A stretch of DNA of 64,000 bases from Ricordea florida. Its lineage: Eukaryota > Cnidaria > Anthozoa > Corallimorpharia > Ricordeidae. This document shows, piece by piece, positions 23,201 through 34,200 of the stretch. The stretch spans positions 1,953,501 to 2,017,500 of the forward strand of contig OX453277.1 in assembly GCA_949710005.1 (NCBI GenBank), read 5' to 3'. Made by a program: the position numbers and the translations under genes. The stretch's first letter is position 1; the number at the start of each line of letters is the position of its first letter. The notes below the pieces were generated by a model that made no database searches, was not told where the DNA came from, and saw only the letters and a program-made list of their open reading frames with translations.

Positions 23201-25104
23201 TTACTCAGAATGGTTCGCTTAACAAACCGAATTCGAAACAGAGTTTAAGTGCATGGAAATCAAAGAAATGAACAACTGCCTTTCAAAGTTTTATTTATCA
23301 GCAAGACGACAAGACGGAAGCCATTACAAGAAAACAAGTTTGTTGTCAATCAGAGCAGCCCTAGATCGACCCATGTGACATTTATACCGGAAATAAAATG
23401 TGTTGAATCCCGATTTCTCTGTTGTTCAGCTCTGAAATTATACTAAAACAATTATTCGCCTCAGGCTCAGTTAATATTGGCGAATATTTACCTCGCCTTC
23501 GGCTCGGTAAATATTCGCCAATATTAACTTCGCCTTCGCCGAATAATTGTTAAATATCGTGTTGTGACGATTTATACACAGCTTTCATAATGATGCCATT
23601 TCTTATTATTATCCAATTGGGCGTCAATCTTGACCATTTTCCTCAAGTGTGATTTTGGATTTTTAGTAATATAATTATTCTGTAGAGTTGTAACAGACAG
23701 TGTAACTGCACAGTTGATTTTGTAACCCCTTGTTTGATTACAAAACAAATTGAACTCTGCTTAGTCCTACTGTAACTATTATAAATACAGTGCAGTGGAT
23801 GCTTTATCACTTTAATGACCAAACTCTGTAATGATATGCTTTTTCAATTTTGAGAATCCATATTATAATAATTACTATTTATTATTCATTTAAAGTGTGA
23901 CTGGTTGAACCAAGGCCACACAGATGAATTTTCATACCAATTTTGAATGTCTGTTTTTGATGCTTGGAAAGTTTTTGATGTTGTCTGTTTTTGATGTTTG
24001 GCAAGTTTCTTAACCAACTAAAATGATTATTTTTCAATCTTGATATGTTTTGTACAGTTATAGAGAAAATTTTGTGTGTTTTAAAAAAAATATAGAACAT
24101 TTGTAGAGATTCTATTGTTTATATACTTTATTATGATTCAATAATTTGTACGAAATTTGTTTGGGTGGCCTTGGTTCCAGAAGTCACACTGTAATTTTTA
24201 CTATTATTTTTTTTTTGTTATTTCTCTTTTTATTTGTTTTTTTTTTTTAATAATTGTAATTTTATAATTGTAATTTTAATTTTATTATTATTGTATAATT
24301 GTAATTTTATTATTATTATTATCATCATTTTTTGCAATATAACATTAATATTATTTGCAATTTATTTTTTCTTCCTTTGGTTATATTACTGTATTTCAGC
24401 CTGGATATCCTGTGCAAGGATCACAAATGCACACGGTAATCCAGCAACCAGTGATAATACAACAGCCAGTGACTCTCCAGCATGTTCCTGTATCAATGCA
24501 ATGTCCTTACTGCAGAGCTACCATTGTTACCAAGTTGGATCATCGTGTTGGCAGTACCACTTTTATATATTGCTGTATGCTATCATTGATAGGGTAAGGA
24601 AGCAATGCTGTTTTACATTTCATAAGTGGATAAAACTAAATTCAATAATAATAATACTTATGATAATCATCATCATCATAATTGCTTTATTTTAATGCCG
24701 TTGTATTTAGCACTGCTCCTTTATTTGGGGGCTCTGTGTGAGGTGAGCCAGTGCCTATTTACACGCATGGTTGAGGATTTGAAACTTTCACTCTGATGAA
24801 GGGTTTATACTCAAAACGTCAGCACAAATCCACAGTCAGTCTGCAAGTTCAGTGACAAAACTGTTGAAATCAGAGTCTATGGATGTTATTTATTCTCTGT
24901 TTCCATTTTAGTTGCTGCTGTGTTCCTTTCTGTACACAGTGTGCAAAGGATGTTGCACACATATGTCCAAACTGCAACAAAGAACTGGGTGTCTTCACAC
25001 GTTCACTTGTTGCGAAGTCTGATGGAAGTTATCGCCGGGGGCAGAACTATGACCGCAGCTTTGGTGGACCAGCAGATGATTATGTTCCACCATCTGATGA
25101 CTGA
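20290..25104 (+). CDS. LITAF-like: LITAF-domain protein, 185 aa
   Basis: Three exons join in phase: 20290-20460, 24400-24593 and 24912-25104 (stop TGA). The N-terminal half is Pro/Tyr/Gln-rich and contains two PPxY motifs (PPQY at 16-19 and 20-23), which in vertebrate LITAF bind WW domains of Nedd4-type ligases. The C-terminal half is a full LITAF (SIMPLE-like) domain: CPYC at 92-95, a hydrophobic membrane-dipping stretch, a CCC-VPFC patch at about 123-129 and HICPNC at 138-143. These two CxxC pairs bind one zinc ion. Family members sit on the cytosolic face of late endosomes and lysosomes and act in membrane-protein sorting. A poly-acidic/Gly tail closes the protein. The first intron is 3.9 kb and full of MITEs. 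LITAF and CDIP1 types cannot be told apart with certainty here. Confidence 0.9.
21289..21535. repeat. Palindrome-rich element in LITAF intron
   Basis: A GATTGGTC CCAAT-box-like phrase precedes a tight palindrome, AGCGGGCCGTAC / GTACGGCCCGCT, at about 21322-21353. A larger inverted pair built on CGGTCCGTACTGTAAAATAC follows at 21419-21510. Outer ends are not resolved. The layout (CCAAT phrase, then palindrome) resembles the Crypton-like elements at 22853 and 33397. Confidence 0.6.
22411..22440. repeat. (GAGT)n microsatellite
   Basis: About seven perfect GAGT units lie in the LITAF intron. Confidence 0.95.
22853..23448. mobile_element. Non-autonomous element with Crypton/KIAA1958-like N-terminal coding remnant
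   Basis: Inverted ends of 26 bp (TTTTAGTATAATTT..., one mismatch) bound 596 bp. Inside, in order: a CCAAT-box-like CTGATTGGTTG, a small palindrome GGTGAATATA-type hairpin, then ATG at 22968 with a reading containing RFVNVSDEEISEIK and QNATKYGVKLFK followed by a GTATGT donor. A second piece at about 23230-23373 reads CLSKFYLSARRQDGSHYKKT and SLLSIRAALDR before a stop. These phrases resemble the N-terminal domain of KIAA1958/ZMYM2-like proteins derived from Crypton tyrosine recombinases. The catalytic part is absent. Confidence 0.65.
23449..23553. repeat. Palindrome attached to the Crypton-like element
   Basis: CAATTATTCGCC ... GGCGAATAATTG are perfect inverted ends around an inner palindrome GGCGAATATTTACC / GGTAAATATTCGCC. 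A diverged form of the same arrangement follows the element at 33397, and the same ends bound 39444-40760. Confidence 0.75.
23893..24191. mobile_element. Tc1/mariner-like MITE, copy 2 of 3
   Basis: The right end GGAACCAGAAGTCACACTG-type sequence (reverse complement CAGTGTGACTTCTGGAACC) is followed by TA. The left end starts after TA as AAGTGTGACTGGTTGAACC. The interior shares TTTTGTACAGTTATAGAG and GTCTGTTTTTGATG with copies 1 and 3. Confidence 0.8.
24202..24365. repeat. T/A-rich low-complexity tract with ATT repeats
   Basis: Runs of T, TTTTATTATTATT and TAATTGTAATTTTA fill the end of the LITAF intron before the acceptor at 24399. Confidence 0.85.
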
Positions 25105-26578
25105 TTGATATCAAACTTGTGACATCAAGTAATACCCTAACAGCAGGGAAGCTGTATTGCTTATTATTGTACAACAATATAATGGCAGTAGTGGGAAAAT
25201 TGTACCCAATAACACAAGTGAACATAGGAAACAGTAGTGCAATAATTAGCGGTTTAAATTATCTCAAAATTGCAAGAAATAAAGCCGAGACATGTAATTT
25301 AATTGGTAGGATTAGCTCAAAGGAGTTGACTCCTGGTATATTGAAAATCCTGACCTGCTTCTAAAACATCATTTGCTGTCAGCCATTCACTTACTGTTTC
25401 ATCAGTTTACCAGTCAATCGTGTATTGTACTATAGTCATACTACTGTAATAACGTACTGTCTGTTCCTACATGAAATTGACCCTTGACAATTGAATTGAG
25501 TTCTAAGAAGAAATTATTTTCCCTTTTTTTCATACCATTTCTCTCTCCAGTTACTTCAGGTTGATTGACAACAAGCTTTTTTGTCAGGAGAGGCACGTTA
25601 ATGTGCTACTATTGTCACTCTGTAGGTTAGCAACATGTTTAGACATGCACAATGATTATTACACTGAATACATGTATATTTTCTTATAAACTGGAATGTA
25701 TTAATGTTACAGTATGATAATTTGCATTTCCAAGGTAAAGTTACCTTTGGGTATGAAATGATAGAAAGGTGTGATTGGAGTTGTACATTGAAAATCTATA
25801 AAAACCTTTCAAACTTGTGCAAAACCCATGAATTGATAATATGATAAATTCCAAAGTCAAAATTAAAAATAATGATGTAGGAGATCTTTTAACCCACTCC
25901 AAATCCTACAGTCTCACATGAAATTCCAAATGCACCCCTGGGACTTGAGTATATTGCACACTTTGACTCCCTATGGGTGCATATTTTTGTGGGTCTTTCA
26001 TTGAGAATATATGTCACATACACTAGCTTGAGTAAATTGAGGTTTCTTTTGATTATTGATGTAACATATTGGACTTGGATATGATGTGAAAAGGTAAAAA
26101 TGGAGATAAACAATTTTGTAAAGCCGCAGCATGTTTTTTTTTGTGTGTTATGATCAGTATTAGTAGTGTTATGGATAATTTTTTCACAATGATTATCTCC
26201 AACTTTTTTCTATTTGGTACAGCATTATAATATATGTCAAATTGTTTAAGCAATAAAATGCAGTTTCTATTGGTTTACCGGCACAATAACCCAATAGGTT
26301 CTCGACCAATCAGCATGCACCTAGTATCTGAGTTATAGCCGATAAACTGCTATGTATTTTATAACACTGCTGAAATTCCCATGTTCTTTTTTGAGAGTAT
26401 CTGAATGCAAGGTGATAATTGGATAAGGGATTGCATTGTTTTTGACAAACGCGCGATGACCCCGCATAGCTAGTCTCCCGCTTCTTCAAGGTATGACCGA
26501 GGAAGACTGGGTCGTGCGCTTGGGCGAGAACGGCAACATGTAGTACACGAACTTTTTATTATCAACATCTGCAAAATT
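25105..26578. other. LITAF 3' UTR and CBR4 upstream spacer
   Basis: An AATAAA lies near 25278. No coding exon is seen. Around 26240-26350, CCAAT-like phrases and GTTTATCGGC-type inverted text suggest another small decayed MITE. The last 70 bp before 26579 are the probable CBR4 promoter/5' UTR. Confidence 0.5.
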
Positions 26579-28859
26579 ATGGTTGCTAATTTCTACGGCC
26601 GAATTTGTGCTGTCTTTGGCGGATCAAGGGGAATAGGTAAAGCTATATGTGAAGCTCTAGCCGATCGCGGGGGAAATGTGGCCGTCATTTCAAGGGATAA
26701 AGAACAAGCCACTAAATGTGTTGAGGGATTGCCTCGAACAACAGCTAATCAGCATATGAGCGTCGCCTGTGACATAGCCTGTCACCACGCAGTAAAGAAC
26801 TGTGTTGAACAAATTCAGAGCAGACTCGGACAAATCGATATACTCGTTAATGTTGCTGGAATAAATCATGATAACTTACTGTTAAGGACTAAACCTGACG
26901 AAATTGAAAACACTATAAGAACTAATCTTATTGGCCCGGTTCACACTTCACGAGCTGTATTAAAATCGATGTTAAGAAGGAGGTGCGGAGTTATCATTAA
27001 CATTGGAAGTATTGTGGGAATGAAAGGAAATGTCGGACAATGCATTTACGCGTCTTCAAAATCGGGTAAGTGGTTTGTTGATGTCGGTTTCTGTCGGGGG
27101 CGGGGGGGGGGGGTACTACCTTATTTGGCCTATACGGGGACGTACCGCTGGACAGGGTATGGTTTTTTGGCCTCGCTGTCATGAACAGGGTGTACATTTT
27201 ACTCGCCTCTCTCCTAAACAAGGTCAGAACCTGTCCCAAACAGGGTACGGTATTACGAGCCATTACAAGGTCATCAATTAACATCAGATCATTTTCTGGA
27301 CGAGAATGCTATTGTTGTCGGTATTTTTTAATTTAAGTAATGGTCCGGCTAAGAAGCAGGCAGAAAAACAATAGGGCTCGGCAATATGTCAGTTAATTTT
27401 GTGGTTCTGATTGGCGCATAGAACAAGAGCCAAATTTGGTCGAGAGAGAGAAACTAAGGATATGGAAAAGACAAGGTCTAAAAATTAAGTTTTTTTTAAT
27501 TTTATCATTGTTTTTTCGGGATTTTTTTGGTATTAGCCAATGAGATGAGGCGATTTAAATGGAATTAACAATTAACTGTTCGCACCTTTTTAATGAGTTT
27601 TGCCGTACACCTGCCTACCTTTTAGCCGGACCATTACTTAAATTATTTTTCCACTCATCAGTATTATAACAAGCGTGCAATGACAGAATAGAACATATCG
27701 GTAGGACTAGTTTCTTTGTGTTGGATAACATGACGAAAGAAAGATGTCACTATGTAGCACAGGTAGGGGTGCTTTTGTTTAGTTCCAGTGTAGAGATGCA
27801 ATAACTGGGTTTTAGACTATCAAACATGACTTCTCTGATTGGAATAGATTATTTTTAAAAACAGTTTAAATTCCTGTAAAACAAGAATGTGTATTTTTGT
27901 CAGGGTCTTAATAGGGTGATGTCCTACACACGTTAGGCTTTTTAGAGTATTTTGTAATGAACAGGTTTCAGATTTCATATCATTGGTGGCACCCCTACAC
28001 CCTAACATGGGTCAATTATCCCCCCCCCCCCCGGGTTTCTGTGCTCCTGTAACAAGAGTCAATATAAACGGAGCAAACGATAAACTTTGACATGAAAGTG
28101 ACTCCTCCCTTTAAAATCGGTAGAAATCTTTGCTTGTTTACCAGTATGAGAGGACAGAATTTAGTAGTAGTTACTGTTCTGAGTTGACTCCACTTGACAT
28201 AAGAGGGGCGTGACTTACAATCTTTGTCACGCAATATCAGTCACTATAAGCATACCAAGCCATAAATAAACCACAGTCCTCTGTATGCCTTGGTCACACC
28301 GGTTTTCCCTCTCATGTCTGTCACTGTTTTCATGGCTTTAAATGGGTACATTCCATATGGCTTTTAAAAAAGATGATAATTAAGATAATAATTTAAGATT
28401 GTCATTATATAGCTTATTAATCTTTGTTCTTTGCATTTGACAGGTCTTGTGGGTTTCACCAAATCCGTGGCCAAAGAAGTTGCCTCAAGAAATATCAGAG
28501 TAAACATGGTTGCACCTGGATTTATCGAAACTGACATGACCAGCGATATAAAGAGAAATAAGGACCCCTGGTTTGAGTCAATAATCCCACTAGGCAGATA
28601 TGGCAAACCACATGAAGTGGCAGAAGCTGTTTTATTTTTAGCAGAGATGCCATATATAACGGGAGAGGTCAGTCCAATAAAAATGAAACATACTAATGAT
28701 AGGTAAACCCTTAAACTTGCTCATAATCCCAGATCAGCCATCACTTATGGGTATTTAAAGAGTTATGAGTATTTTTTGAAAGTTCATGTTTCTAATCTTC
28801 ATTTTTCAATTTCATTTCAGGCTCTGGTTGTTGATGGGGGACTAGCTCTTTCAATATAA
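26579..28859 (+). CDS. CBR4: Carbonyl reductase family member 4 (short-chain dehydrogenase), 249 aa
   Basis: Exons 26579-27065, 28444-28667 and 28821-28859 join in phase. The protein is a classical SDR: the NAD(P)-binding GGSRGIG is at 14-20, NVAG stands in place of the usual NNAG, the catalytic Ser is at 144 in NIGSIVG, and the catalytic pair is Tyr157 and Lys161 in [14 protein letters not shown] and the final VVDGGL are the usual C-terminal SDR markers. Human CBR4 is mitochondrial; it reduces quinones and works with HSD17B8 as a 3-ketoacyl-ACP reductase in mitochondrial fatty-acid synthesis. Length and motif order match CBR4 better than bacterial FabG. The last exon encodes only 12 residues. 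An AATAAA lies near 29022. The first intron carries two repeats. Confidence 0.92.
27090..27265. repeat. GTATGTGCCGC-family repeat in CBR4 intron
   Basis: GGGGGTACTACCTTATTTGGCC then ACGTACCGCTGGACAGGGTA match the end of a repeat family also recognisable near 16590, 17465 and 19388. The far end is not resolved. Confidence 0.6.
27330..27648. mobile_element. MITE with TTTAAGTAATGGTCCGGCTAA ends
   Basis: The left end TTTAAGTAATGGTCCGGCT and the right end AGCCGGACCATTACTTAAA are exact inverted partners around 270 bp of unique sequence, in the CBR4 first intron. The target duplication is hard to separate from the AT-rich ends. Confidence 0.85.
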
Positions 28860-29329
28860 GAATAAAAAATTCAGTTTGGAACTTCTCATGGAACTGTTCT
28901 TGTTTTTGCTATGAATAGCGAATAGAGCTTTCTTTGCAATATGCTCTTCAAGAATGATCTGATTCTTTGGAATCCTTCCTCTAGCACAGCATTTTGTAAC
29001 ATTTGTACTTAAATGTTAAATAAAGAGTTACCCTTTAATTAGCAAAGCACTGGGATGGAAATTTTAACTACAGTTCAAGAGTGCTTCACAGTGAGCACCA
29101 GAGTACGTTTATTTCAACTGCAGAATACCCTTCAAAAAAGTTATGGAGATCTAGAGAAAGAGAGAAGGAAAGAAAAGGAGTTAAATTTCTCACCAAACCA
29201 AACCACATACAATCACAGTTTTTTTTATTAAGTGTCTCTGCCTCTCAATTTTTTTGCTGCAGGGTAGGTAACTTTATGTGAAAAAGTTGATTGTAAAACA
29301 GAAAAACCTATTGACAGAAATAGAGAGAG

Positions 29330-29652
29330 AGAGAGACATTTATAGGCTTTGTGGTATGTCATACCTTAGAACTACTAATGTTCCATGCAGTGATATCATC
29401 AACTTTTATTGGACCGCTATTAGACCAGTGAGGATGTTGAAAGAGTCCAAAATGGAATCCTCTCTATCATCTGCTGACGCAAGTTTCAGTCTTTTTAATT
29501 CCATTATGTCATATCCTGGTCACAAGTTGTCAACACTGTTACCCCAGAAGAGGAATCTCAAGTATAACCTAAGACGCCCCAGGACCTATGCCATGCCTCG
29601 TACAAACACAAATCACTTTGAGAACTACTTTATCCCAAGCATGTGCCCTTAA
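29330..29652 (+). pseudogene. LINE ORF2 C-terminal fragment with internal deletion
   Basis: The reading has DIINFYWTAIRPV, a thumb-region phrase of non-LTR reverse transcriptases. It jumps directly to the C-terminal STLLPQKRNLKYNLRRPRTY and TNHFENYFIPSMCP before the stop. The usual 50 or so residues around the LEYA-VWH motif are missing. It is a dead 5'-truncated copy. Confidence 0.75.
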
Positions 29653-29836
29653 TACTTGTTGATTTCTTTTAAATAGGGAATTTGTATATTATTTTTTCTG
29701 GCATGATCTTTAAATTATATAAATAACAGTTCTAATTATCTTTTTAAATTTTGTACCGTAGATATCTCTAACGTTTCCTATACTTTTTGTATGTTATGCA
29801 ATTCAGTCTTTGGACTGCCATGTACATATTTTTAAT

Positions 29837-29990
29837 ATCTATCTATCTGTCTAGCTATCTATCGATCAATTGATCGATCTATCTATTTATCTAACTATCT
29901 ATCTATCTAGCTATCTATCTAGCTATCTATCTAACTATCTATCTATCTATAACTAACTATTTATCCATCTATCTATCTAACTACTGTAAT
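29837..29990. repeat. (CTAT)n microsatellite
   Basis: About 150 bp of CTAT units with GATC, TAGC and TAAC interruptions follow 185 bp after the LINE fragment's stop codon. It could be the LINE's 3' tail, as many CR1-type LINEs end in short tandem repeats. Confidence 0.9.
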
Positions 29991-30284
29991 AGCCCCATTC
30001 CATGGGAATGCAATGAAACAAATATGATAGAGAAGGCATTGTTAAGTTTAAAGCTGTGCAACTGTTAATTGTCATGACATATAAAAGTTGCTGGATAGAT
30101 TATGTTATAAAATTAGTTTTTTATCTATTTTAATTACAATGATGTGATTCATTTTACATTATACGTCAATAAAGTCCTCTTCTAGCATCTGGATACATAT
30201 ATACTACCTACCTAAGGAAATTACAAGAACAGGCGGCGTTTAAAGTGGCCGTGGTCGGAGAAGGAGGTTTTGAGCCCGGTGCTA

Positions 30285-30651
30285 GGGGGGGACTCGCATA
30301 TGAAAGTGGCGGGGATGCTCGTCGGAAATTTTGAATTAAAACCCCTAAAGGAGACCGATCTGGGCTGATGGCCCAAGCTTTTTTTTTAAACCCCCAAAAT
30401 AGACCATGTTAAAGTCTTCTTTAGATATTGATGTCACAAAAAACTTTGATTATATGAATGGAGTAAATAAAACGAATTAAAAATTTACATATTAGATATA
30501 TATTTTTATAATTCTTCGCGTGCAAGCCTAAACGAGACCTTCACCGCTAAATATAATGGCGTTTTGCGTAGAACACCCTAAGTCAGACCAAAATCTGAAA
30601 TTTACACCCCTAAAGCGAGACGACGAGCATCTCCTCCCTTTAATATACGAG
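30285..30651. mobile_element. MITE with GGGACTCGCATATGAAAG ends
   Basis: The left end ACTCGCATATGAAAGTGGC, continuing GGGGATGCTCGTCG, pairs with the right end CGACGAGCATCTCCTCCC and TTTAATATACGAGTGG. A further inner pair, AAACCCCTAAAGGAGACC and ACCCCTAAAGCGAGAC, is in direct orientation. Confidence 0.7.
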
Positions 30652-31215
30652 TGGAAAGAAAGAGGACAGGTCCTGTTTTCCTCGTCCTTTAAACGTCAGT
30701 CATAGTTCGAGGGCCGTCACACAGAACCTCAAATATTGTCTCGAAGCCTTCTTCTCCAATACCTCGCTTGTCGATGCAGCATCTTTTGCGCGCGGAGTAG
30801 AAACAGTACTATCAGTGAAAATACCAACGGAAGATTTCAGACCATGCAATCTCAAGATATGAAGCCTTTTAATCGTCAAATATAAGTCGTAATTCTCCTT
30901 TGTATTAGTCGTACGCTTATAGTTAATAAGTTACTTTGTAGAATTTTGTTTCAGATCAATCCATTTTTCGGTCTATAATTGTCTCGGTTGTCATCGTTTG
31001 TTCGATTGATATTCGACAGATCGCTGAAAATGGTTGAGATTTAGGCATCAAACGAATTATGTTGGTTGCAGTGTTGATTCTGTCTCTTATCTTTTGTTTT
31101 TATTTTATTATTGTCACGCGTAACAAACGCCATTGAATGGAATCATGTCACGCGGAGATCACGAGTTTCTTATTGCTGGACCGTTTCAGTGAAACAGCGC
31201 TTACCTTTGCACAAC
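30652..31215. other. Lipase upstream region
   Basis: No coding exon is visible. The segment is the probable promoter and 5' UTR of the lipase gene. An in-frame upstream codon run begins at 31111, but the signal peptide argues for the ATG at 31216. Confidence 0.5.
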
Positions 31216-34200
31216 ATGTCTGCGGCATCGAGCTTTCTTCACGTCAGTGTACTTCTTTACTGCTGTTTGTTTGTTCATCCCTTGAGTTTAAGGCATTTCG
31301 ACTATGAGAACTTTCCGGAGGCTCACATGAATGTTGTAAGTTATTTTACAGTTTTACGAATCATTTTGCCCGTTTGTAGGAAATGCGTCTTGCAGTTTAC
31401 TAGAAATTTTGTTATGTTTGCAGTGTTATTGTGAAGCATAAGCGAAGAGAAAATCCCCTTTGAACAATCTCATGACTCTATTTTGAGTTTTGCAAGTCTT
31501 TGCCGCTATATTGTAGGTTCATTTTTGCAGTCAAGAAAGAAGGGGAAATCAAAAGTTTACTTCCTTGTCCCATGGCCAGTTGCTTTCAACTTATGCCAGA
31601 GTGTTTCATAAGGAAGCTCGAGTACTGGTCATTTATTTTAATTCATAGAAACACAGATATCCCACAGGAAAGGGAAAGGAAAACTTTGGTGACATGGTAT
31701 TTCTATAGACGCTACTACTGAGGGGTCGATCGTGAACTTCTTGCACGCTTAACCAGTAAAGCATCATGCTATTTCTGTGGAATAACTGTTGTAATTGAGT
31801 CATGTTCAACCTCGTCTTTCCATTCCTGAAGTGTTCATTGGAGATTTTTTTCTTGATTCGCCCATACACATTTCTTTTTTTAAAAATTGCTTGTACTGAA
31901 TATTACGTGGTTCCAGATGTTGTGCAATTATGCATGTACATTATCAATCTGCCTTGTTTCTGGGGATTGTTCGCTATTTATGGCTAGGATAGGGGGTGGG
32001 TGGGGTCGGTGATTTTTTAACCAACTTAAAAAAATTAATAGCGAAAGTGCGTGTATCCAAAAATTACCCCCCCCCCCCAACCCACTGTTTATGCCACTGG
32101 CCCTAAACAAAGCTCAATTTAATATATCTGCAAAACGGCAACAAAAGGGTTGAAACAACGGATTCTAAAAGTTTACCCCCCTCAATTCTACTGTATTTAA
32201 AAAACACCCCCCGTTTCCCTTCCTTTTTAAAATTTTACCCCCCCCCACTCTAAACACCACCCCCTAGCCATAAATAACGAACAGTCCCCTGTGACACGCA
32301 GTTGCAATCATATCTCACAAAGTGGTTTACCCGGAACCATAGTCTGTGACGTAGCACGTTGGTATTAAATAAGTCAGAGAAATCGTTTTCATAAAGAGAC
32401 AAAACGCCTTTATAAAGATAGTCTCTCTCGCACTTAGTATTTGGCCTGTACCTTACAATGATTCTCAAGAACGTTGCGTGACAAGAACACTTTCGCTTTG
32501 ATGTTTTGGCAGCGGCGATTTCGTCGGAATTGGTTGGTCAGCTGGCCACTAAAAAAACACTTGGAAGATTGGAGTTACTCATAGGATGAGTCTTGGATCG
32601 GCTTAAATCATTTTGCTAATCATGCTAAAAATTACATTTTTTTATTTATCAGACCAGCTTGTATGTAGCTTGCTCTGTGATTACAGCGGTAGTCCCGCGC
32701 AGGTTAAAAGAGTTCATAGGTGTGACTCTTCGTGAGAATTCGGTTTTATTTTCCTCTGAGTTTGATCGTGTTATGCTGAAAAAGATCGTTTTGATGAGAA
32801 GCCCGAGATGGGCTCCCGTTTTGATATAGTTAATTTATTTTCTCCTTTCAGAGCCAAATTATTCGTTATAATGGTTACCCTGCTGAGGAGTATGATGTAT
32901 TAACAGAAGATGGTTACATTGTGACCATTCAAAGAATACCACGTGGGAGGAGTGACAGTGTGCATCAGGAACCCAGACCAGTGATATTTCTACAGCATGG
33001 CTTGTTATGCGCCTCTTCCAATTGGGTAACTAATTTGCCCAATGAGAGCTTTGGGTTCATTTTGGCGGATAAAGGGTTTGATGTTTGGTTGGGAAATGTC
33101 CGAGGGAACACGTATGGCCTAAGAAATGTAAATTACTCTGTCCATTCAGATGAGTTCTGGGACTTCAGGTTAGTTGGTGCATGTGCTGGTACATATGCCT
33201 CAAGTTAAAACGCGTAACTCTGCAAAAAAAAAAAAAATTCACCCAAACCAGATGAGCGAGCGAGCGAGAACACTTACTAATGGGCTCTCAGCAGGCTTAA
33301 GATGCATATCGATCCTGCACTGAGGCAGTTTTCGTGGTTGCGCGGGGCAAAAACGCACGCGCGTGTTTCCCTCGCACGGCTTATGGAACTATTCAGTTTT
33401 AGTATAAATCTACTAGTGTTCTATCACAAATGCCGCGCTCTGATTGGCTACGCTACTCACTATCTATTCTGTGATAGATAGTGAGTAGCGTAATGGCGGC
33501 CGCTTCTTCACGTTTTCGAAGTGTCCGTGAAGAAGATTTAGACAGTTTACTGGTCGAGGCTGTCCCAGAAAAGACAAAGTTTTGAACGACTAGTAGATTT
33601 ATACTAAAACAATTAGATTATTCGCTCTCTATTTCTATGCGTGATAGTTGACTCGGGCTGCGCCCTCGTCAACTATCGCGCGATAGAAATCTCGAGCTCA
33701 TAATCTAATTGTTTAGTAGATACACTTTCACAGTGCAAACGAAAGGGTGAAGTTGCATCAAGGTTTCTTCGTTACCAACCGTAACAGGCGCCGATCAAAC
33801 GTTGGACCAAAAGGCGGCATTTTTTCACTAAATCCGTTTTTCTCTCATTTTCAGCTGGGACGAAATGGCTCGCTATGACCTTCCCGCCATGTTGAATTTT
33901 GTACTGAATAAGACCTCTCAGCCATCTCTTTATTATGCTGCCCATTCTCAAGGAACTCTGATTGGCTTTGCGGAGTTTTCTAGGAACAAGGCCTTAGCTG
34001 CAAAAGTGAAGAAATTTTTCGCCCTTGCTCCAGTAACTACAGTTGGTCATCTGGAAAGTCCTTTAAAATACTTGATTTATTTGACACCCGAGGTGGAGGT
34101 ATGAACATATTTCATTTGAATATTCTGTTATCAGCCCAAGAAACTCGAAAGATTCAACCTAAGGGGAAGAGGGCAGTGGTTTCGGCAACTGAGCATAATT

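Noticed and set aside
24234..24695. 153-codon ORF over the LITAF second exon
   Set aside because: It is made of a T/A-rich repeat and an out-of-frame reading of the LITAF exon.
27066..27184. Extension of the CBR4 first exon past the donor
   Set aside because: The open frame runs into a G-rich repeat; the SDR family text resumes only at 28444, so 27066 is a splice donor.
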